Source of the DNA: Chionoecetes opilio
Taxonomy: Eukaryota; Arthropoda; Malacostraca; Decapoda; Majidae
Assembly: GCA_016584305.1 (NCBI GenBank)
Contig: JACEEZ010022505.1
Coordinates: 54,807 to 118,806, forward strand
Reading direction: 5' to 3'
Length of the DNA stretch: 64,000 nt
Numbering within the stretch: the first letter of the stretch is position 1; each line of letters starts with the position of its first letter. Made by a program: the position numbers and the translations under genes. This document shows, one piece after another, positions 25,923 to 39,780 of the stretch. The notes beneath the pieces were generated by a model that had not been told where the DNA came from, ran no database searches, and was given only the letters and a program-made list of their open reading frames with translations.

Positions 25923-26957
25923 TAAGAGGTTATTTATTGTGATATAACGGTATATTGCAAGCGTTTTTCATAGTTTTTGTAAACTGTAGCGTTATTGTAT
26001 ATATACAAGTAGTTTTACTTATCATATTGGTATAAACCCATAAATGTATGTTTTCAATGATATTAGCTATTTATCGGTGATATATACTGTTTTCCTACAT
26101 ATTGAAGTATAATCCTCTTTTTTGAATAATTTGCACCTATAAGTAGCTAACATTACATTAAGCTATTAAATAGAAGAGTAAGAGGTTATTTATTGTGATA
26201 TAACGGTATATTGCAAGCGTTTTTCATAGTTTGTTCTAAACTGTAGTGTTATTGTATATATACAAGTAGTTTTACTTACTATATTGCTATAAATCCATAA
26301 AATGTATGTCTTCAATATTTTAGCTATTATCAGTGATATATAGCTGTTTTCCTACAAATTGAAGTATAAAATCCTCTTTTAGAATAATTGCACCTATAAG
26401 TGCTTACCTTACATAAGCTATTAAATAGAGGAGTAAGAGGTTTATTTATTGTGATATAACGGTATATTGCAAGCGTTTTTCATAGTTTCTTGTAAACTGT
26501 AGCGTTATTGTATATATACAAGTAGTTTTACTTATCATATTGCTATAAACCCATAAAATGTAGGTATTTCAATGATATTAGCTATTTATCGGTGATATAT
26601 AGCTGTTTTCCTAGAAATTGAAGTATACAATCCTATTTTTGAATAATTTGCACCAATAAGTAGCTTACATTACATTAAGCTAATAAATAGAAGAGTAAGA
26701 GGTTATTTATTGTGATATAACGGTATATTGCAAGCGTTTTTCATAGTTTAATGTAAACTGTAGCGTTATTGTATATATACAAGTAGTTTTACTTATCCTA
26801 TTGCTATAAACCCATAAAATGTAGTGTTTTCAATGATATTAGCTATTTATCGGTGATATATAGCTGTTTTCCTACAAATTGAAGTATAAAATCCTGTTTT
26901 TAGAATAATTTTTACCTATAAGTAGCTTACATTACATTAAGCTATTAAATAAAAGAG
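25923..26957 (+). repeat. Second copy of the multi-monomer duplication
   Basis: This is the downstream partner of 24,110-25,153. The offset between matched monomers is 1,802-1,813 bp, a little under 7 x 262 because the consensus between 25,550 and 26,430 lacks scattered bases. The flanking monomers do not extend the match cleanly. Confidence 0.78.
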
Positions 26958-28420
26958 TAAGAGGTTATTTATTGTGATATAACGGTATATTGCAAGCGTT
27001 TTTCATAGTTTCTTGTAAACTGTAGCGTTATTGTATATATACAAGTATTTTTTACTTACCTTATTGCTATAAACCAAAAAATGTAGTGTTTTTCAATGAT
27101 TTAGCTATTTATCGTGATATATAGCTTTTTTTCCTACAAATTGAAGTATAAAACCCTTTTTTTTAGAATAATTTGCCCCTTATAAGTAGCTTCCCTTACT
27201 TTAAGCTATTAAATAGAAGAGTAAGGGGTTTTATTTATTGTGATATAACGGAAATATTGCAACCGTTTTTCATAGTTTCTTGTAAACTGTAGCTTATTGT
27301 ATATATACAAGTGTTTACTTATCATATTCCCTATAAACCCATAAAATGTAGGTTTTCAATGATATTAGCTATTTATCGGTGATATATAGCTGTTTTTTTC
27401 CAAAAAATTGAAGTAAAAAATTTCCTTTTTTTTTGAATAATTGCACCATAAGTAGCTTACATTACATTAAGCAAATTAAATAGAAGAGAAAGGAGGTTAT
27501 TTATTGTGATTAAACGGTATATTGCAACTTTTTCATAGTTTTGTAAACTGTAGCGTTATTGTATATATACAAGTAGTTTTACTTACCCTATTGCTATAAA
27601 CCCATAAAATGTAGTGTTTTCAATGATATAGCTATTTATCGGTGATATATAGCTGTTTTCCTACAAATTAAAGAATAAAATCCTTTTTTAGAAAAATTTT
27701 ACCTATAGTAGCTTACATTACATTAAGCTATAAATAAAGAGTAGGGTTTTTTATTGTGATATAACGGTATATTGCAAGCGTTTTTCATAGTTTCTTGAAA
27801 ACCTGTAGCGTTATTGTATTATACAAGTATTTTTACTTATTATATTGCTATAAACCCCATAAAATGTAGTGTTTTCATGATTTTAGTTAGTTATCGTGAT
27901 ATATAGCTTTTTCCTACAAATTAAAGTATAAACCCTTTTTTGAATAATTTGAAACCTTTTAAGTAGCTTAATTAATTAAGCTATTAATAGAAGAGTAAGA
28001 GGTTTTTATTGTGATATAACGGTTATTGCAAGCTTTTTTTCATAGTTTTTCTAAACTGTAGGTTATTGTATATATAAAAGTAGTTTTACCTTACATTTGC
28101 TATAAACCCATAAAATGTGTGTTTTAATGATTTGGGTAATTATCGTGTTATATAGCTGTTTTCCTACAAATTGAAGTATAAAATCCTTTTTTAGAAAAAT
28201 TTGCACCTATAAGTAGCTTACTTACATTAAGCTAATAAATAGAAGAGTAAGGGGTTATTTATTGTGATATAACGGTATATTGCAGGCGTTTTTTTCATAG
28301 TTTCTTGTAAACTGTAGCGTTATTGTTTTGTTTTTTATATATACAAAAGTGGGTTTTCAATATATTGCCTATAAACCCTAAAATTTGAAGTGTTTTCCAT
28401 GATTTTACTTAAGAATATCA

Positions 28421-29192
28421 GGGAAGAGGTTTTTTTTTAAAACAAATTGAAGTTTTTCTGTTAATTCTGTAGCTAAAAAACTTTTTTATTATTTTTGCTA
28501 AACAAAAATATTTTTCAAAATTTAAATAACTAAATATGTTTTTCTACAAATTAAGATATCCTTTTTTAAAAAAATTTTTTTCCAAAGTATTTTAAATTTG
28601 TATTTTTAAAGGTAAATTAATTTTTGTGAAAATTTAAAAATATTGAAACTTTAAAACAACTATTATTTAACAATGTTATTTGAAGCTAAAAAAAATGTAT
28701 TTTTCATGATTTTAGTATCAATTTTACATTTTAAAAAAAGTTTTTTCAAGTTTTTTAATGTATTTTTTAAACCCTTTAAAAAAAGGTAAATTAATTGTAA
28801 TACTTTTCAACTATAGTTTTTCTAAATGAGCTTAAATATGTATTTTCCATCATTTTTTAAACAAAAATTTTTTTTAAAAACATTTTTCGTGTTTTAATGT
28901 TTTTATTGAAGTAAAAATTTTTTGAAAATTTGAACTTAAAATAGCCCTTTCTTTGAATAAGAAATTAAAATTGTGAATTTTTTAAAAGTTGTTTTTATAG
29001 TTGTTTTTAAACTGTAGCTTTTTTAAAAAAGGAGTTTGAACTTATATTTGTAAAACCCCATTTGTATGTTTTAATATTTTTTTTCATAAGGTTTTTTTTT
29101 TTAAATTGTTGTTTATATCTGAAATAAAAGTTTTATTTGTAAAATAATCATTAAACCCCTAAAAATGTATTTTTCAATGAATTTAGAAAAAT
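28421..29192 (+). repeat. Composite spacer 2 (degraded)
   Basis: The entry junction reads atcagggaagaggtttttt, the same breakpoint as in the other spacers. Damaged 156-bp subrepeats follow, with recognisable cores near 28,530 (ctaaatatgtttttct), 28,684 (gctaaaaaaaatgtatttttcatg) and 28,833 (gcttaaatatgtatttt). The remains of the hairpin region lie at 28,908-28,960 (tagccctttctttgaat). The tail shows ggagtttgaacttatatttg near 29,030, then a diverged monomer. The exit near 29,193 is blurred and its coordinate is good to a few tens of bases. Confidence 0.8.
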
Positions 29193-30217
29193 TTTTAAAA
29201 TTTACTTTTTTTTCCCAAATTTAAGTTTTTTGAACCTTTTTGTAAATTTTAAAATTTGCACCTTAAAACTTATTTAAAAAGTTAAGCTAAAAATAGAATA
29301 AAGGTTTATTATTTTAATTAAAAAAACGTTTTTTCAAGTTTTTAGTAAAGAAAAAAAAGCGTTTATTTTTAATTTACAAGAACTATATTTTAAATTTATC
29401 CCCAAAAATTTGTATTTTCATAAAATTTTGTACTTTTATTTTAAAAAATAAAGTGTAATAGTTTTGGGCTAAAATTGAAAAACAATCCCTTTTTTAGAAA
29501 TTAAATTTGAATTATAGTGTTAAAATTACATTAAACTATTAATTAAAAGGGAGTGGGGCTTTTTAAAATTGTGATAAAGGTATATTAAACGGTTTTTCAT
29601 GGGTTTCTTCTTATTTTGGGTTTATACAAATAGTTATCCCTTTTAAAATTGCTTAAACCTCAAAATGTATTTTCAATGATTTTATTTAGTATCGGTGATA
29701 TATAGCTTTTTCCTAAAAATTTGAAGTATAAATCCTTTTTTTTAGAATAATTTGCACCTTTTAAGTAGCTTAATTATATTAAGCAAATTAAAGAAAAGAG
29801 TAAGAGGTTATTTATTGTGATATAACGGTATATTGCAAGCGTTTTTCATAGTTTCCTTGTAAACTGTAGCGTTATTGTATATATACAAGTAGTTTTCCCT
29901 TATATATTGCTATAACCCATAAAATGTAGTTTTTTTAATGATTTGGGTATTTATCGTGATATATAGCTTTTTTTCCTACAAATTGAGTATAAATCCTTTT
30001 TTAGAAAAATTTTCCACCTATAAGTAGCTTAACATTACATAAGCAAATTAAATAGAAGTTAAGAGGTTATTTATTGTGATATAACGGTATATTGCAAGCT
30101 TTTTTCATAGTTTCTTGTAAACTGTAGCGTTATTGTATATATACAAGTAGTTTATTACTATTGCTATAAACCCATAAATGTAGTGTTTCCAATGATTTTA
30201 GTCTATGTTATAATTTT
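29193..30217 (+). repeat. 262-bp satellite array, about 4 monomers
   Basis: A short array segment between spacers 2 and 3; 1,025 bp is 3.9 monomers. The first monomer or two (to about 29,690) are heavily smeared, and the last two (29,700-30,190) are clear. No gene is seen. Confidence 0.85.
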
Positions 30218-30977
30218 TTGAAGATTTTTTTTTAAAACTTTCCTACAAAAATTAAAAGGGTATTATTTTTTATATCGGAAAGCCCCAAGCTTTTTATATT
30301 TCTAAACATATGTTAAACAAATTAATAGCTAAAAAAAAATGTATTTTCAGAAATTTGGGATATAATTTTTCCCTTAAAAAAAGTTTTTTCCCTTTTTTAG
30401 AATTTTGAAAGGTTTAAATTTAATTCGTTTAAAAAAATTAGATCTTAAAACTATTTTTAAACATTTTATAGTTTTTCAAATTGTATTTTTTCAAAAAATT
30501 TATATCATTTTCAAATTAAAAACAGAGGTTTTTTAAGTTTTTTAGGTAAAATTTTTTTTCCTAAAATTGAAATTTAAAATTTTTTTAGATTTTTCCCCAA
30601 AACCTTAATTTTTACAAAAAATTAGAAGGTAAATATTTATTTGTATAACTTTATTTCAATTTTTAATTTCTTTAAACACATTTTTTTCAAGTGTTTTAAT
30701 TTATTTTATAAACCCTAAAAAATGTAAAAATTTTTATTATTAGTTTCCCTGATAAGTTTTTTCAAATTTTTGGGAATATAGTTGTTTTTTAGAAATTTTA
30801 ACCTATTAAAACTTACTTAAGTTTAAAAAATGGGAGTTTAAGACTTATTTTTTGTGATAAAGTATATTATACTTTTTTTTCATAGTTTCTTTAAATTGTG
30901 GTTTTTTATATAAAGTATTTCCCTTATAATGTTTATAAACCCTAAAATGTATTTTTAAATGATTTGGGTATTTATCG
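30218..30977 (+). repeat. Composite spacer 3 (degraded)
   Basis: Entry junction near ttttttgaagatttttttt after 'gattttagtctatgttat'. It contains attaatagctaaaaaaaaatg and damaged 156-bp subrepeats, the hairpin neighbourhood near 30,705-30,755, and a tail with gggagtttaagac near 30,833. The diverged monomer (agtatattatac..., aatgtttataaaccct) returns to tttatcggtgatatatag at 30,978. The 760-bp length fits three subrepeats. The exit monomer has the acaatttgaagtatacaatc variant shared with spacers 4-7. Confidence 0.82.
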
Positions 30978-33900
30978 GTGATATATAGTTTGTTTTCCTA
31001 CAATTTGAAGTATACAATCCTTTTTTTAGAATATTTGAAACCTATAAGTACTTACATTACATTAAGCTAATAATAGAAAGTAAGAGGTTATTTATTGTGA
31101 TATAACGGTATATTCCCAAGCGTTTTTAATAGTTTCTTGTAAACTGTAGCGTTATTGTATATATACAAGTAGTTTTACTTATTATATTGCTATAAACCCA
31201 TAAAATGTAGTGTTTTCAATGATTTTAGCTAGTTTATCGTGATATATGGCTGTTTTCCTACAAATTGAAGTATAAAATCTTTTTTTTAGAAAAAATTTCC
31301 ACCTATAATAGTAACTTACATTAAGCTATTAAATAGAAATAAAGTTATTTATTGTGATATAACGTATATTGCAAGCGTTTTTCATAGTTTCTTGTAAACT
31401 GTAGCGTTATTGTATATATACAAGTAGTTTTACTTATTATTTGGGTATAAACCCAAAAAAATGTAGTGTTTCCAATGTTTTTAGTCGTTATCAGTGATTA
31501 TAGCTTTTTCCTACAAATTGAAGTATAAATCCTTTTTTAAAATAATTTGAAACCAAAGTAGCTTACATTACATTAAGCTAATAAATAGAAGAGTAAGAGG
31601 TTATTTATTTGATTAAGGGTATTTTGCAACGTTTTTCATAGTTTTTAAAACTGTAGCGTATTGATATATAAAAGGATTTTTACTATTTTTTGCTATAAAC
31701 CCAAAAAATGTGTTTTTTCAATGATTTATTTATTTAGTATATAATTTTTTTCCTAAAAATTTGAAGTAAAAAACCCTTTTTTAGAAAATTTTTTTTTTAC
31801 CTATAAGAGCTTAATTTAAAATTAAAGCTATTTAAAAAAAGAAAAGGTTATTTTTGTGATAAAAACGGTATTGCAAGCTTTTTTTCATTTTCTTTAAACT
31901 GTAGCTTTTATTGATATATAAAAGTGTTTTCTTATTTATTCTATAAACCAAAAAAGTATTTTTTTAATTTTTTAGTAGTTATCGTGTATATAGCTTTTTT
32001 TCCTACAAATTAAATTTAAAAACCCTTTTTTTTTTGAATAATTTTTCCCCCTATAAGAGAAAACATTACTTTAACTTTTAAATAAAAGGTAAGAGGTTAT
32101 TTATGTGATATAACGGTATATTGAAACGTTTTTCATAGTTTTTTAAACGTAGTTTATGGTATATACAATATTTTTTACTTCATATTGCTATAAACCAAAA
32201 AATGTAGTGTTTAAATGATTTTAGTATTACCCCGTGATATATACTTTTTCCTACAAATTGAAGTAAAATCCTTTTTTTAAAATAATTGCCCTATAAGTAG
32301 CTTCCCTAATTAGCTATAAATAAAAGTAAGGGGTTATTTATTGTGATTAACGGTATATTGCAAGCGTTTTTCATAGTTTTTGTAAACTGTAGCGTTATTG
32401 TATTTAAAAGTAGTTTTACTTATCAATGCTATAAACCCAAAAAATGTAGGTTTTAAAGGTATTAGTATTTATCGGTATATATAGCTGTTTTCCTAAAATT
32501 AAATATAAAATCCTTTTTTGAATATTTTGCACCATAAGTAGCTTACATTACTTTAACAAAAAATGAAGAGTAAGATTTTATTTTTTGTGATATAAGGGTA
32601 TATTGCAAGCGTTTTTAATAGTTTTGAAAACCTGAGCGTTATTGTTTATACAATGTTTACTTATTTATTGCTATAACCCAAAAAATGTAGTGTTTTAAAT
32701 GTTTTTAGCTATTTACGTGATATATGCTGTTTTCCTACAAATTGAAGTATAAAACCCTTTTTTTTAGAAAAATTTTTTCCCTATAAGTAGTTACTTTACA
32801 TTAAGCTATTAATAAAAAATAAAGGGGTTTATTTTTTTGTGATATAAGGGTTTTTGCAAGCGTTTTTCAATTTTTTTTGTAAACTGTAGCGTTTTTTAAT
32901 ATACGTAGTTTTTTTATTTGCTAAAAACCCCCTAAAATGTAGTGTTTTCAAGATTTTAGAGTTATCTTTATATAGCTTTTTCCTCAATTAAAGTATAAAA
33001 CCTTTTTTTTGAATAATTTGCACCAAAAGTAGCAAAACATTACTTTAAAGCTAAAAAATAGGGGGTAAGAGGTATTTTTTGTATATAACTATATTGCAAG
33101 GTTTTTTTCCATAGTTTTTTTTAAACTGTAGGTTATTGATATATACAAGTAGTTTTATTTACTTATTGCTATAAACCAAAAAATGTAGGTTTTCATGATT
33201 TTAGCAAATTATCGGATTTAGCTGTTTTCCTAAAAATTGAATTTAAAAAATCCTTTTTTAAAAATTTTTTTCCCTATAAGTAGTTTTACTTACATTAAGC
33301 TTTTAAAAATAAAGAGTAAGGGTTATTAGTAAATATAGGGTATATTGCAAGCTTTTTTTCATATTTTCTTGAAACTTAGCGTTTTTGTATTATCAAGTAG
33401 TTTTACTTAATATTGCTAAAACCCATAAAATGTAGGTTTTTCAATGAATTTTAGCTTTTACGGTGATATATAGCTTTTTTCCTAAAATTAAAAGTATAAA
33501 CCCTTTTTTTTTTGAAAATTTTGCACCAAAAGTAGCTACTTTACATTAACAAATAAATAAAAAGAGAAAGGATTTATTGTGATATAACGGTATATTGCAA
33601 GCGTTTTTATAGTTTTTAAAACTTATTTTTATGTATATATCAATTATTTTTTACTTATTATTCTATAAAACCCATAAAAATGTAGTGTTTTCATGATTTA
33701 GTATTTGGTGATATATAGCTGTTTTCCTACAAATTTGAATATAAAATCCTTTTTTAGAATTTTTTTTTCCCTATAAGGGAGCACTTAAATTTAACTATTA
33801 AAAAAGAGTAAGGGGTTTTTATTGTGATATAAGGGTATTTGCAAGCTTTTTTCATAGTTCTTGAAACTGTAGCTTATTGTATATATACAAGAGTTTTATT

Positions 33901-35927
33901 TTATTATTTGCTTAAACCCATAAAAGTATTTTTTCAATGATTTTAGTATTATCGTGATATTTTGCTGTTTTCCTAAATTGAAGTATAAATCCTTTTTTGA
34001 ATAATTTGCACCAAAATTAACATTACTTAAGCTAAAAATAAAGAGTAAAGTTTTTATTTGATATAAGGGTATTTTTCAAGCGTTTTTCATAGTTTTTTTA
34101 ACTGTAGCGTTATTGTTATTCAAGTGTTTTTTTCTTATGCATAAACCCTAAAAATGTAGTGTTTTCAATGTTTTGCTTTACTGATATATAGCTGTTTTCC
34201 TAAAAATTTTAAAGTATAAAATCCTTTTTTAAAATAATTTCCCCTATAATTAGCTTAATCTTTAACTATTAAAAAAAAAGAGTAAAGGTTATTATTGTAT
34301 AAAACGGTATATTAAAGCGTTTTTAGTTTTTTGAAACGTAGGTTATTGATATATACGAGTTTTACTTATATTTGCTAAAAACCCTAAAATGTATTTTTTC
34401 AAGATTTAGCTATTTATCGGTGATATATAGCGTTTTCCTAAATTAAGTATACATCCTATTTTTAAATAATTTGCCCCATAATTTAGTTTAACATTACTTT
34501 AAGCTATTAAATAGAAGAGTAGGAGGTTTTTATGTGATATAACGGTATTTTCAAGCGTTTTTCATAGTTTTGTAAACTGAAAGTTATTTTTATTATACAA
34601 TAGTTTACTTACTATATTGCAAAAAACCATAAAATGTAGTGTTTTAATGATATTAGGTATTTATCGGTGATATATAGCGTTTTCCTACAAATTGAGTAAA
34701 CATCCTTTTTTTAGAATAATTTGCACCTATAAGTACTTACTTACATTAAGCTATAAATAGAAGAGTAAGGTTATTTATTGTGATATAACTGTATTTGCAA
34801 GCGTTTTTCATAGTTTCTTGAAAACTGTAGCGTTATTGTATATAAACAAGAGTTTACTTATTCATTTGCTATAAACCCAAAAATGAAAGGTTTTTCAATG
34901 ATTTTAGTATTTCAGTAAATATATAGCTTTTTTCCCCTAAAATTGAAGTATAAATCCTTTTTTAGAATATTTCACCTATTAGTAGGCTTAATAATTAAGC
35001 TATTAAAAGAAAAAGTAAGAGTTTTTTTATTGTGTTTACGGTAAAATGCAAGCTTTTTCATAGTTCTTTAAACTGAAAGCGTTATTGTATATATACTTAT
35101 TTTTTACTACCCTATTGTTTATAAACCCAAAAAATGTAGTTTTTTTAATGATATTGGGTATTTACGGTGATATTTTAGCTTTTTCCTACAAATTAAGTTA
35201 AAAATCCTTTTTTTAAAAATAATTTTACCTATAATTACTTTACATTCATAAGCTAATAAATAGAAAGTAAGAGTTATTTATTGTATATAATGTATATGCA
35301 AGCGTTTTTATATTTTTCTGGTAAACTGTAGCGTTATTGTTTATAAAGTAGTTTACTTATTATATTGCTATAAACCCATAAAATGTAAGTGTTTTCAATG
35401 ATTTTACTTAGTTATCAGTGTATATAGCTATTTTCCTACAAATTGAAGTATAGAATCCTCTTTTTAGAATAATTTGCACCTATAGTAGCTTAATTATATT
35501 AAGCTATTAAAGAGAAGAGAAAAGGGGGTTATTTATTGTGATATAACGGTATATTGCAAGCGTTTTTATAGTTTTTTAAACTGTAGCGTTATTGTATATA
35601 TACAAGTATTTTCCCTATCATATTGCAAATAAAACCCATAAAATGTAGTGTTTTAATGATTTAGGTATTTATCGGTGTTTATAGCTGTTTTCCTAAAAAT
35701 TGAAGTATAAAACCCTTTTTTTTTAGAATAATTTGACCTATAAGTACTTTACATACATTAAGCTAATAAATTAGAAATTAAGAGGTTATTATTGTGATAT
35801 ACTGTAATTGCAAGCTTTTTTTTTAAATAGTTTCTTGTAAACTGAGCGTTATTGTATATATACAAGTAGTTTTACTATCATATTGCTATAAACCCATAAA
35901 TGTATGTTTTAATGATTTAGTAGTATC
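30978..35927 (+). repeat. 262-bp satellite array, about 19 monomers
   Basis: Array between spacers 3 and 4; 4,950 bp is 18.9 monomers. Relatively clear at 31,080-31,500 and 34,650-35,900. Between 31,600 and 34,600 many bases are missing, so monomers read shorter than 262. The tail subtype ttaattatattaagctattaaag occurs near 35,484 and, damaged, near 34,975. I see no gene. Confidence 0.93.
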
Positions 35928-36695
35928 ATGAAGTTTTTTTTCTCTAAAAATTAAAAAGTATAGTCTTTAAAATCTGAGCTAAATAGTTTTTAATTTGCAA
36001 AAAATATATTTACAAAATTAATAGCTAAAATTTTGTATTATCAAGAAATTTAATATCAATTTTAATCAAAAAACCCAATGTTTTTTCAGTATTTTAATGT
36101 ATTTTTGAAAGCTAAATTTTTCGAAATTTAAAATATTCAGCACTCTTACCCCAACTAATTTACAATGTTATGAGCTACAATATGTATTTTTCATGAAATT
36201 TAGGTATCAGTTTTAATCTAAAAACAACGTTTTTCAAGTTTTTTAATGTATTTTTGAAAGCCTAAAAAAGTCGAAATTTTAAACATTGTTTCAGCATTTT
36301 ACACAACTATATTTTACAATATTATGAGCTTAAAATATGTATTTGTCATAAAATTTTATGTATCAATTTTATTCTTAAAAAAACATTTTTTCAAGTGTTT
36401 TAATGTTTTTTTTTTGAAGGGCTAAAAAATGTCGAAAATTGACATTATTCACCCTTTTCTTTGATAGAATTTTCAAATTTGGGAAATTAAAAGTTGTTTT
36501 CGTTAAAAATTACTATTTTAAACACTGTAAGCTTATAATAGGAGTTTGAGACCTATATTTTTATCAATTGTATATTATCGGGTTTTTCATAGTTTCTTCT
36601 TAATTGTGGTGTTATATCATTAATAAAAGTTTTTACCTGATGATAATGCATTATACCCTCAAAATGTATTCTTTTCAATGATTTTAGCTATATCG
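35928..36695 (+). repeat. Composite spacer 4 (three 156-bp subrepeats)
   Basis: Entry at tatcatgaagttttttttct. Subrepeat cores (gctaaaat...) start at 36,024, 36,174 and 36,328, spacings 150 and 154 bp. The hairpin is at 36,417-36,456 with an intact centre. The tail runs through gaattttcaaatttggg, gttgttttcgtta and gcttataataggagtttgag (36,531 onward). The diverged monomer includes acctgatgataatgcatt. Satellite phase resumes at tatcggtgtatatagc. It falls in the hairpin-centre class aatgtcg, with spacers 5-7. Confidence 0.9.
36417..36456. other. Hairpin of spacer 4
   Basis: aagggctaaaaaatgtc, loop gaaaatt, gacattattcacccttt. The inner six pairs (aatgtc/gacatt) are perfect, and the outer arm has lost one or two bases. 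T-rich sequence follows. It resembles a bacterial-style terminator only in shape, and nothing suggests transcription. Confidence 0.8.
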
Positions 36696-39600
36696 GTGTA
36701 TATAGCTTTGTCCTACAATTTGAATTTATACATCTTTTTTTAGAATAATTTAACTTAGTAGCTTACATTACATTAAGCTAATAATAGAAGAGTAAGAGGT
36801 TATTTATTGTGATATAACGTATATTCAAGCGTTTCATAGTTCTTGTAAACTGTGCGTTTATTGTATATACAAGTGTTTCTTATATTTGCTTAAACCCATA
36901 ATGTAGTGTTTTCAAGATTTTACTATTATCTTGTATATACTTTTTCCTACAATGAAGTTAAAATCCTTTTTAGATAATTCCACCTATAGTACTAACATAC
37001 ATTAAGCTATTAATAAAGAGTAATGTTTTATGTGATATAAGGTATTTGCAAGCGTTTTTCATAGTTTCTTGTAAACTGTGCGTTATTGTATATATACAGT
37101 ATTTTATACTATAGTTGCTATAAAATCCATAAAATGTAGTTTTCCATGATTTTAGCTCGTTATCAGTGATATATAGCTGTTTCTACAAATTGAAGTTAAA
37201 TCCTTTTTTTTAGATAATTTGCACCTATAATAACTACATTACATTAAGCTAATAAATAGAGGTAGAGTTATTATTGTGATATAACGTATATTCAAGCGTT
37301 TTTTCATAGTTTCTTGTAAATTGTAGCGTTATGTATATATCAAGTAGTTTTACTTATTATATTGCATAAACCCTACAAATGTATTATTTCAATGATTTTA
37401 GTTAGTTATCAGTGATATATAGCTATTTTCCTACAAATTGAAGTATAGAATCCTCTTTTTAGAATAATTTGCACCTATTAGTAGCTTAAATTATATTAAG
37501 CTATTAAAGAGAAGAGTAAGAGGTTATTTATTGTGATATAACGGTATATTGCAAGCGTTTTTCATAGTTTCTTCTAAACTGTAGCGTTATTGTATATATA
37601 CATGTAGTTTTACCTATCATATTGCTATAAACCCATAAAATGTAGTGTTTTTAATTATATTAGGTATTTATCGGTGATATATAGCTGTTTTCCTACAAAT
37701 TGAAGTATACAATCCTTTTTTTAGAATAATTTGCACCTATAAGTAGCTTACATTACATTAAGCTAATAAATAGAAGAGTAAGAGGTTATTTATTGTGATA
37801 TAACTGTATATTGCAAGCGTTTTTCATAGTTTCTTGTAAACTGTAGCGTTATTGTATATATACAAGTAGTTTTACTTATCATATTGCTATAAACCCATAA
37901 AATGTAGTGTTTTCAATGATTTTAGTTAGTTATCAGTGATATATAGCTATTTTCCTACAAATTGAAGTATAGAATCCTCTTTTTAGAATAATTTGCACCT
38001 ATAAGTAGCTTACATTACATTAAGCTAATAAATAGAAGAGTAAGAGGTTATTTATTGTGATATAACGGTATATTGCAAGCGTTTTTCATAGTTTCTTGTA
38101 AACTGTAGCGTTATTGTATATATACAAGTAGTTTTACTTATCCTAATGCTATAAACCCATAAAATGTAGTTTTTCAATGATATTGTATTTATCGTGATAT
38201 ATAGCTGTTTTCCTACAAATTGAAGTATACATCCTTTTTTTAGAATATTTGCACCTATAGTAGCTTACATTATCATTAAGCTAATAAAGAAGAGTAAGAG
38301 TTATTTATTGTGATATAACGGTATATTGCAAGCGTTTTTAATAGTTTCTTGTAAACTGTAGCGTTATTGTATATATACAAGTAGTTTTACTATTATATTG
38401 CTATAAACCCATAAAATGTAGTGTTTTTCAATGATTTTACTATTATCAGTGATATATAGCTATTTTCCTACAAATTGAAGTATAGAATGCCTCTTTTTAG
38501 AAATAATTTTATGCACCTATAAGTAGCTTACATTACATTAACTAATAATATAAGAGTAAAGAGGTTATTTTATGTGATATAACGGTATATTGCAAGCGTT
38601 TTCTATAGTTTCTTGTAAACTGTAGCGTTTATTGTATATATACCAAGTAGTTTTTACTTATCCTAATCTATAACCCATAATGTATGTTTTTCAATGATAT
38701 TTAGGTATTTTAATCGGTGATATATAGCTGTTTTCCTACAATTTGAGTATAACAATCCTTTTTTTTTATAATAATTGCACCTATAAGTAGCTTACATTAC
38801 ATTAAGCTTAGGTATGAAGAGTAGAGGTTATTTGTCATGATTAACGGTATTTGCAAGCGTTTTTATAGTTATTCTTGTAACTGTACGTTATTTGTATATT
38901 ACAGTAGTTTTTACTTAGTTATATTGCTATAAACCCATAAAATGTAGTGTTTTCAATGATGTTAAGCTAGTTTTATCAGGATATATGGCTGTTTTCCTCA
39001 AATTGACTGATAAAAATCTTTTTTTTAGAATAATTTGCAAGTATAAGTGTTTACATTACATTAAGCTAGTTACATACATAGAATAATAAGGTAAGTTGAT
39101 TGTGATAAAACGTAGAATGCAAGCGTTTTTTCATAGTTTCTTCTTGTAACGGTACGTTATTGTATATATACAAGTATTTTACTTATTAACTGCTATAAAC
39201 CCATAAAATGTAGTGTTTTCATGATTTAGCTAGTTTATCTGTGATATATAGCTTTTTCCTACAAATTGAGATAAAATTCCTTTTTTTTTAAATAATTTGC
39301 AACCTATAGTAGCTAACATTACGTAAGCTATTAATAAGAAGAGTAAGAGGTTATTATTTGATATAACGGTATAATTGCAAGCGTTTTTCAATAGTTTGTG
39401 TCTAACTGTGTGTTTGTTGTATATATAACAAGTAGTTATTAACTTACTTATATTTGGGGGGGCTAATAATCCATAAAAGTAGTGTTTTCAATGACTTTTA
39501 GGCTATTATCCATGATATAATAGTCTTTTTCCTACAAATGAAGTTAAAATCCTCTTTTTAGAATAATTTTGCACCTATACAGTAAGCTTACCTTACATTA

Positions 39601-39780
39601 CGCTATTAAATAGAAGAGTAGAGGTTATTTATTTGTGATATAACGTATATTGCAAGTCGTTTTTCATAGTTTCTGCTAAACTGTAGCGTTATTGTATCTA
39701 TATGGTCAAGTAGTTTTACTTATCATATTGGCTATCAACCCATAAAATTATTGTTTTCAATGATTTAGGCTAGTTTATCA
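36696..39780 (+). repeat. 262-bp satellite array, about 12 monomers
   Basis: Array between spacers 4 and 5; 3,085 bp is 11.8 monomers. It contains the clean block 37,390-38,160, whose monomers alternate between the 'ttagttagttatcagtg' and 'ttaggtatttatcggtg' classes. The pair around 37,390-37,770 shares with 21,490-22,013 the linked variants agaatcctc, cacctattagtag, attatattaagctattaaag, cttctaaactg and catgtagttttacctatc. After 38,480 single-base insertions become common (for example taccaagtag). G runs near 39,456 look artefactual. Confidence 0.94.

Larger units (their letters stand above)
20041..28420 (+). repeat. 262-bp satellite array, 32 monomers, includes the reference block
   Basis: From the gtga junction of spacer 1 to that of spacer 2 is 8,380 bp, which is 32.0 x 262. 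Monomer starts (the t of taagagg or its variant) read off directly are 20441, 20703, 20966, 21228, 21490, 21752, 22014, 22276, 22538, 22800, 23062, 23324, 23586, 23848, 24110, 24370, 24632, 24892, 25154, 25414, 25671, 25923, 26179, 26434, 26696, 26958 and 27222. Spacing is 262 with rare 260-263 up to 25,414, then shorter where single bases are missing. Two variant classes coexist: 'atattagctatttatcggtg' (majority) and 'ttttagctagttatcagtg' (for example monomers 21490, 22800, 23586, 24370 and 25154). No gene is present. Confidence 0.97.
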
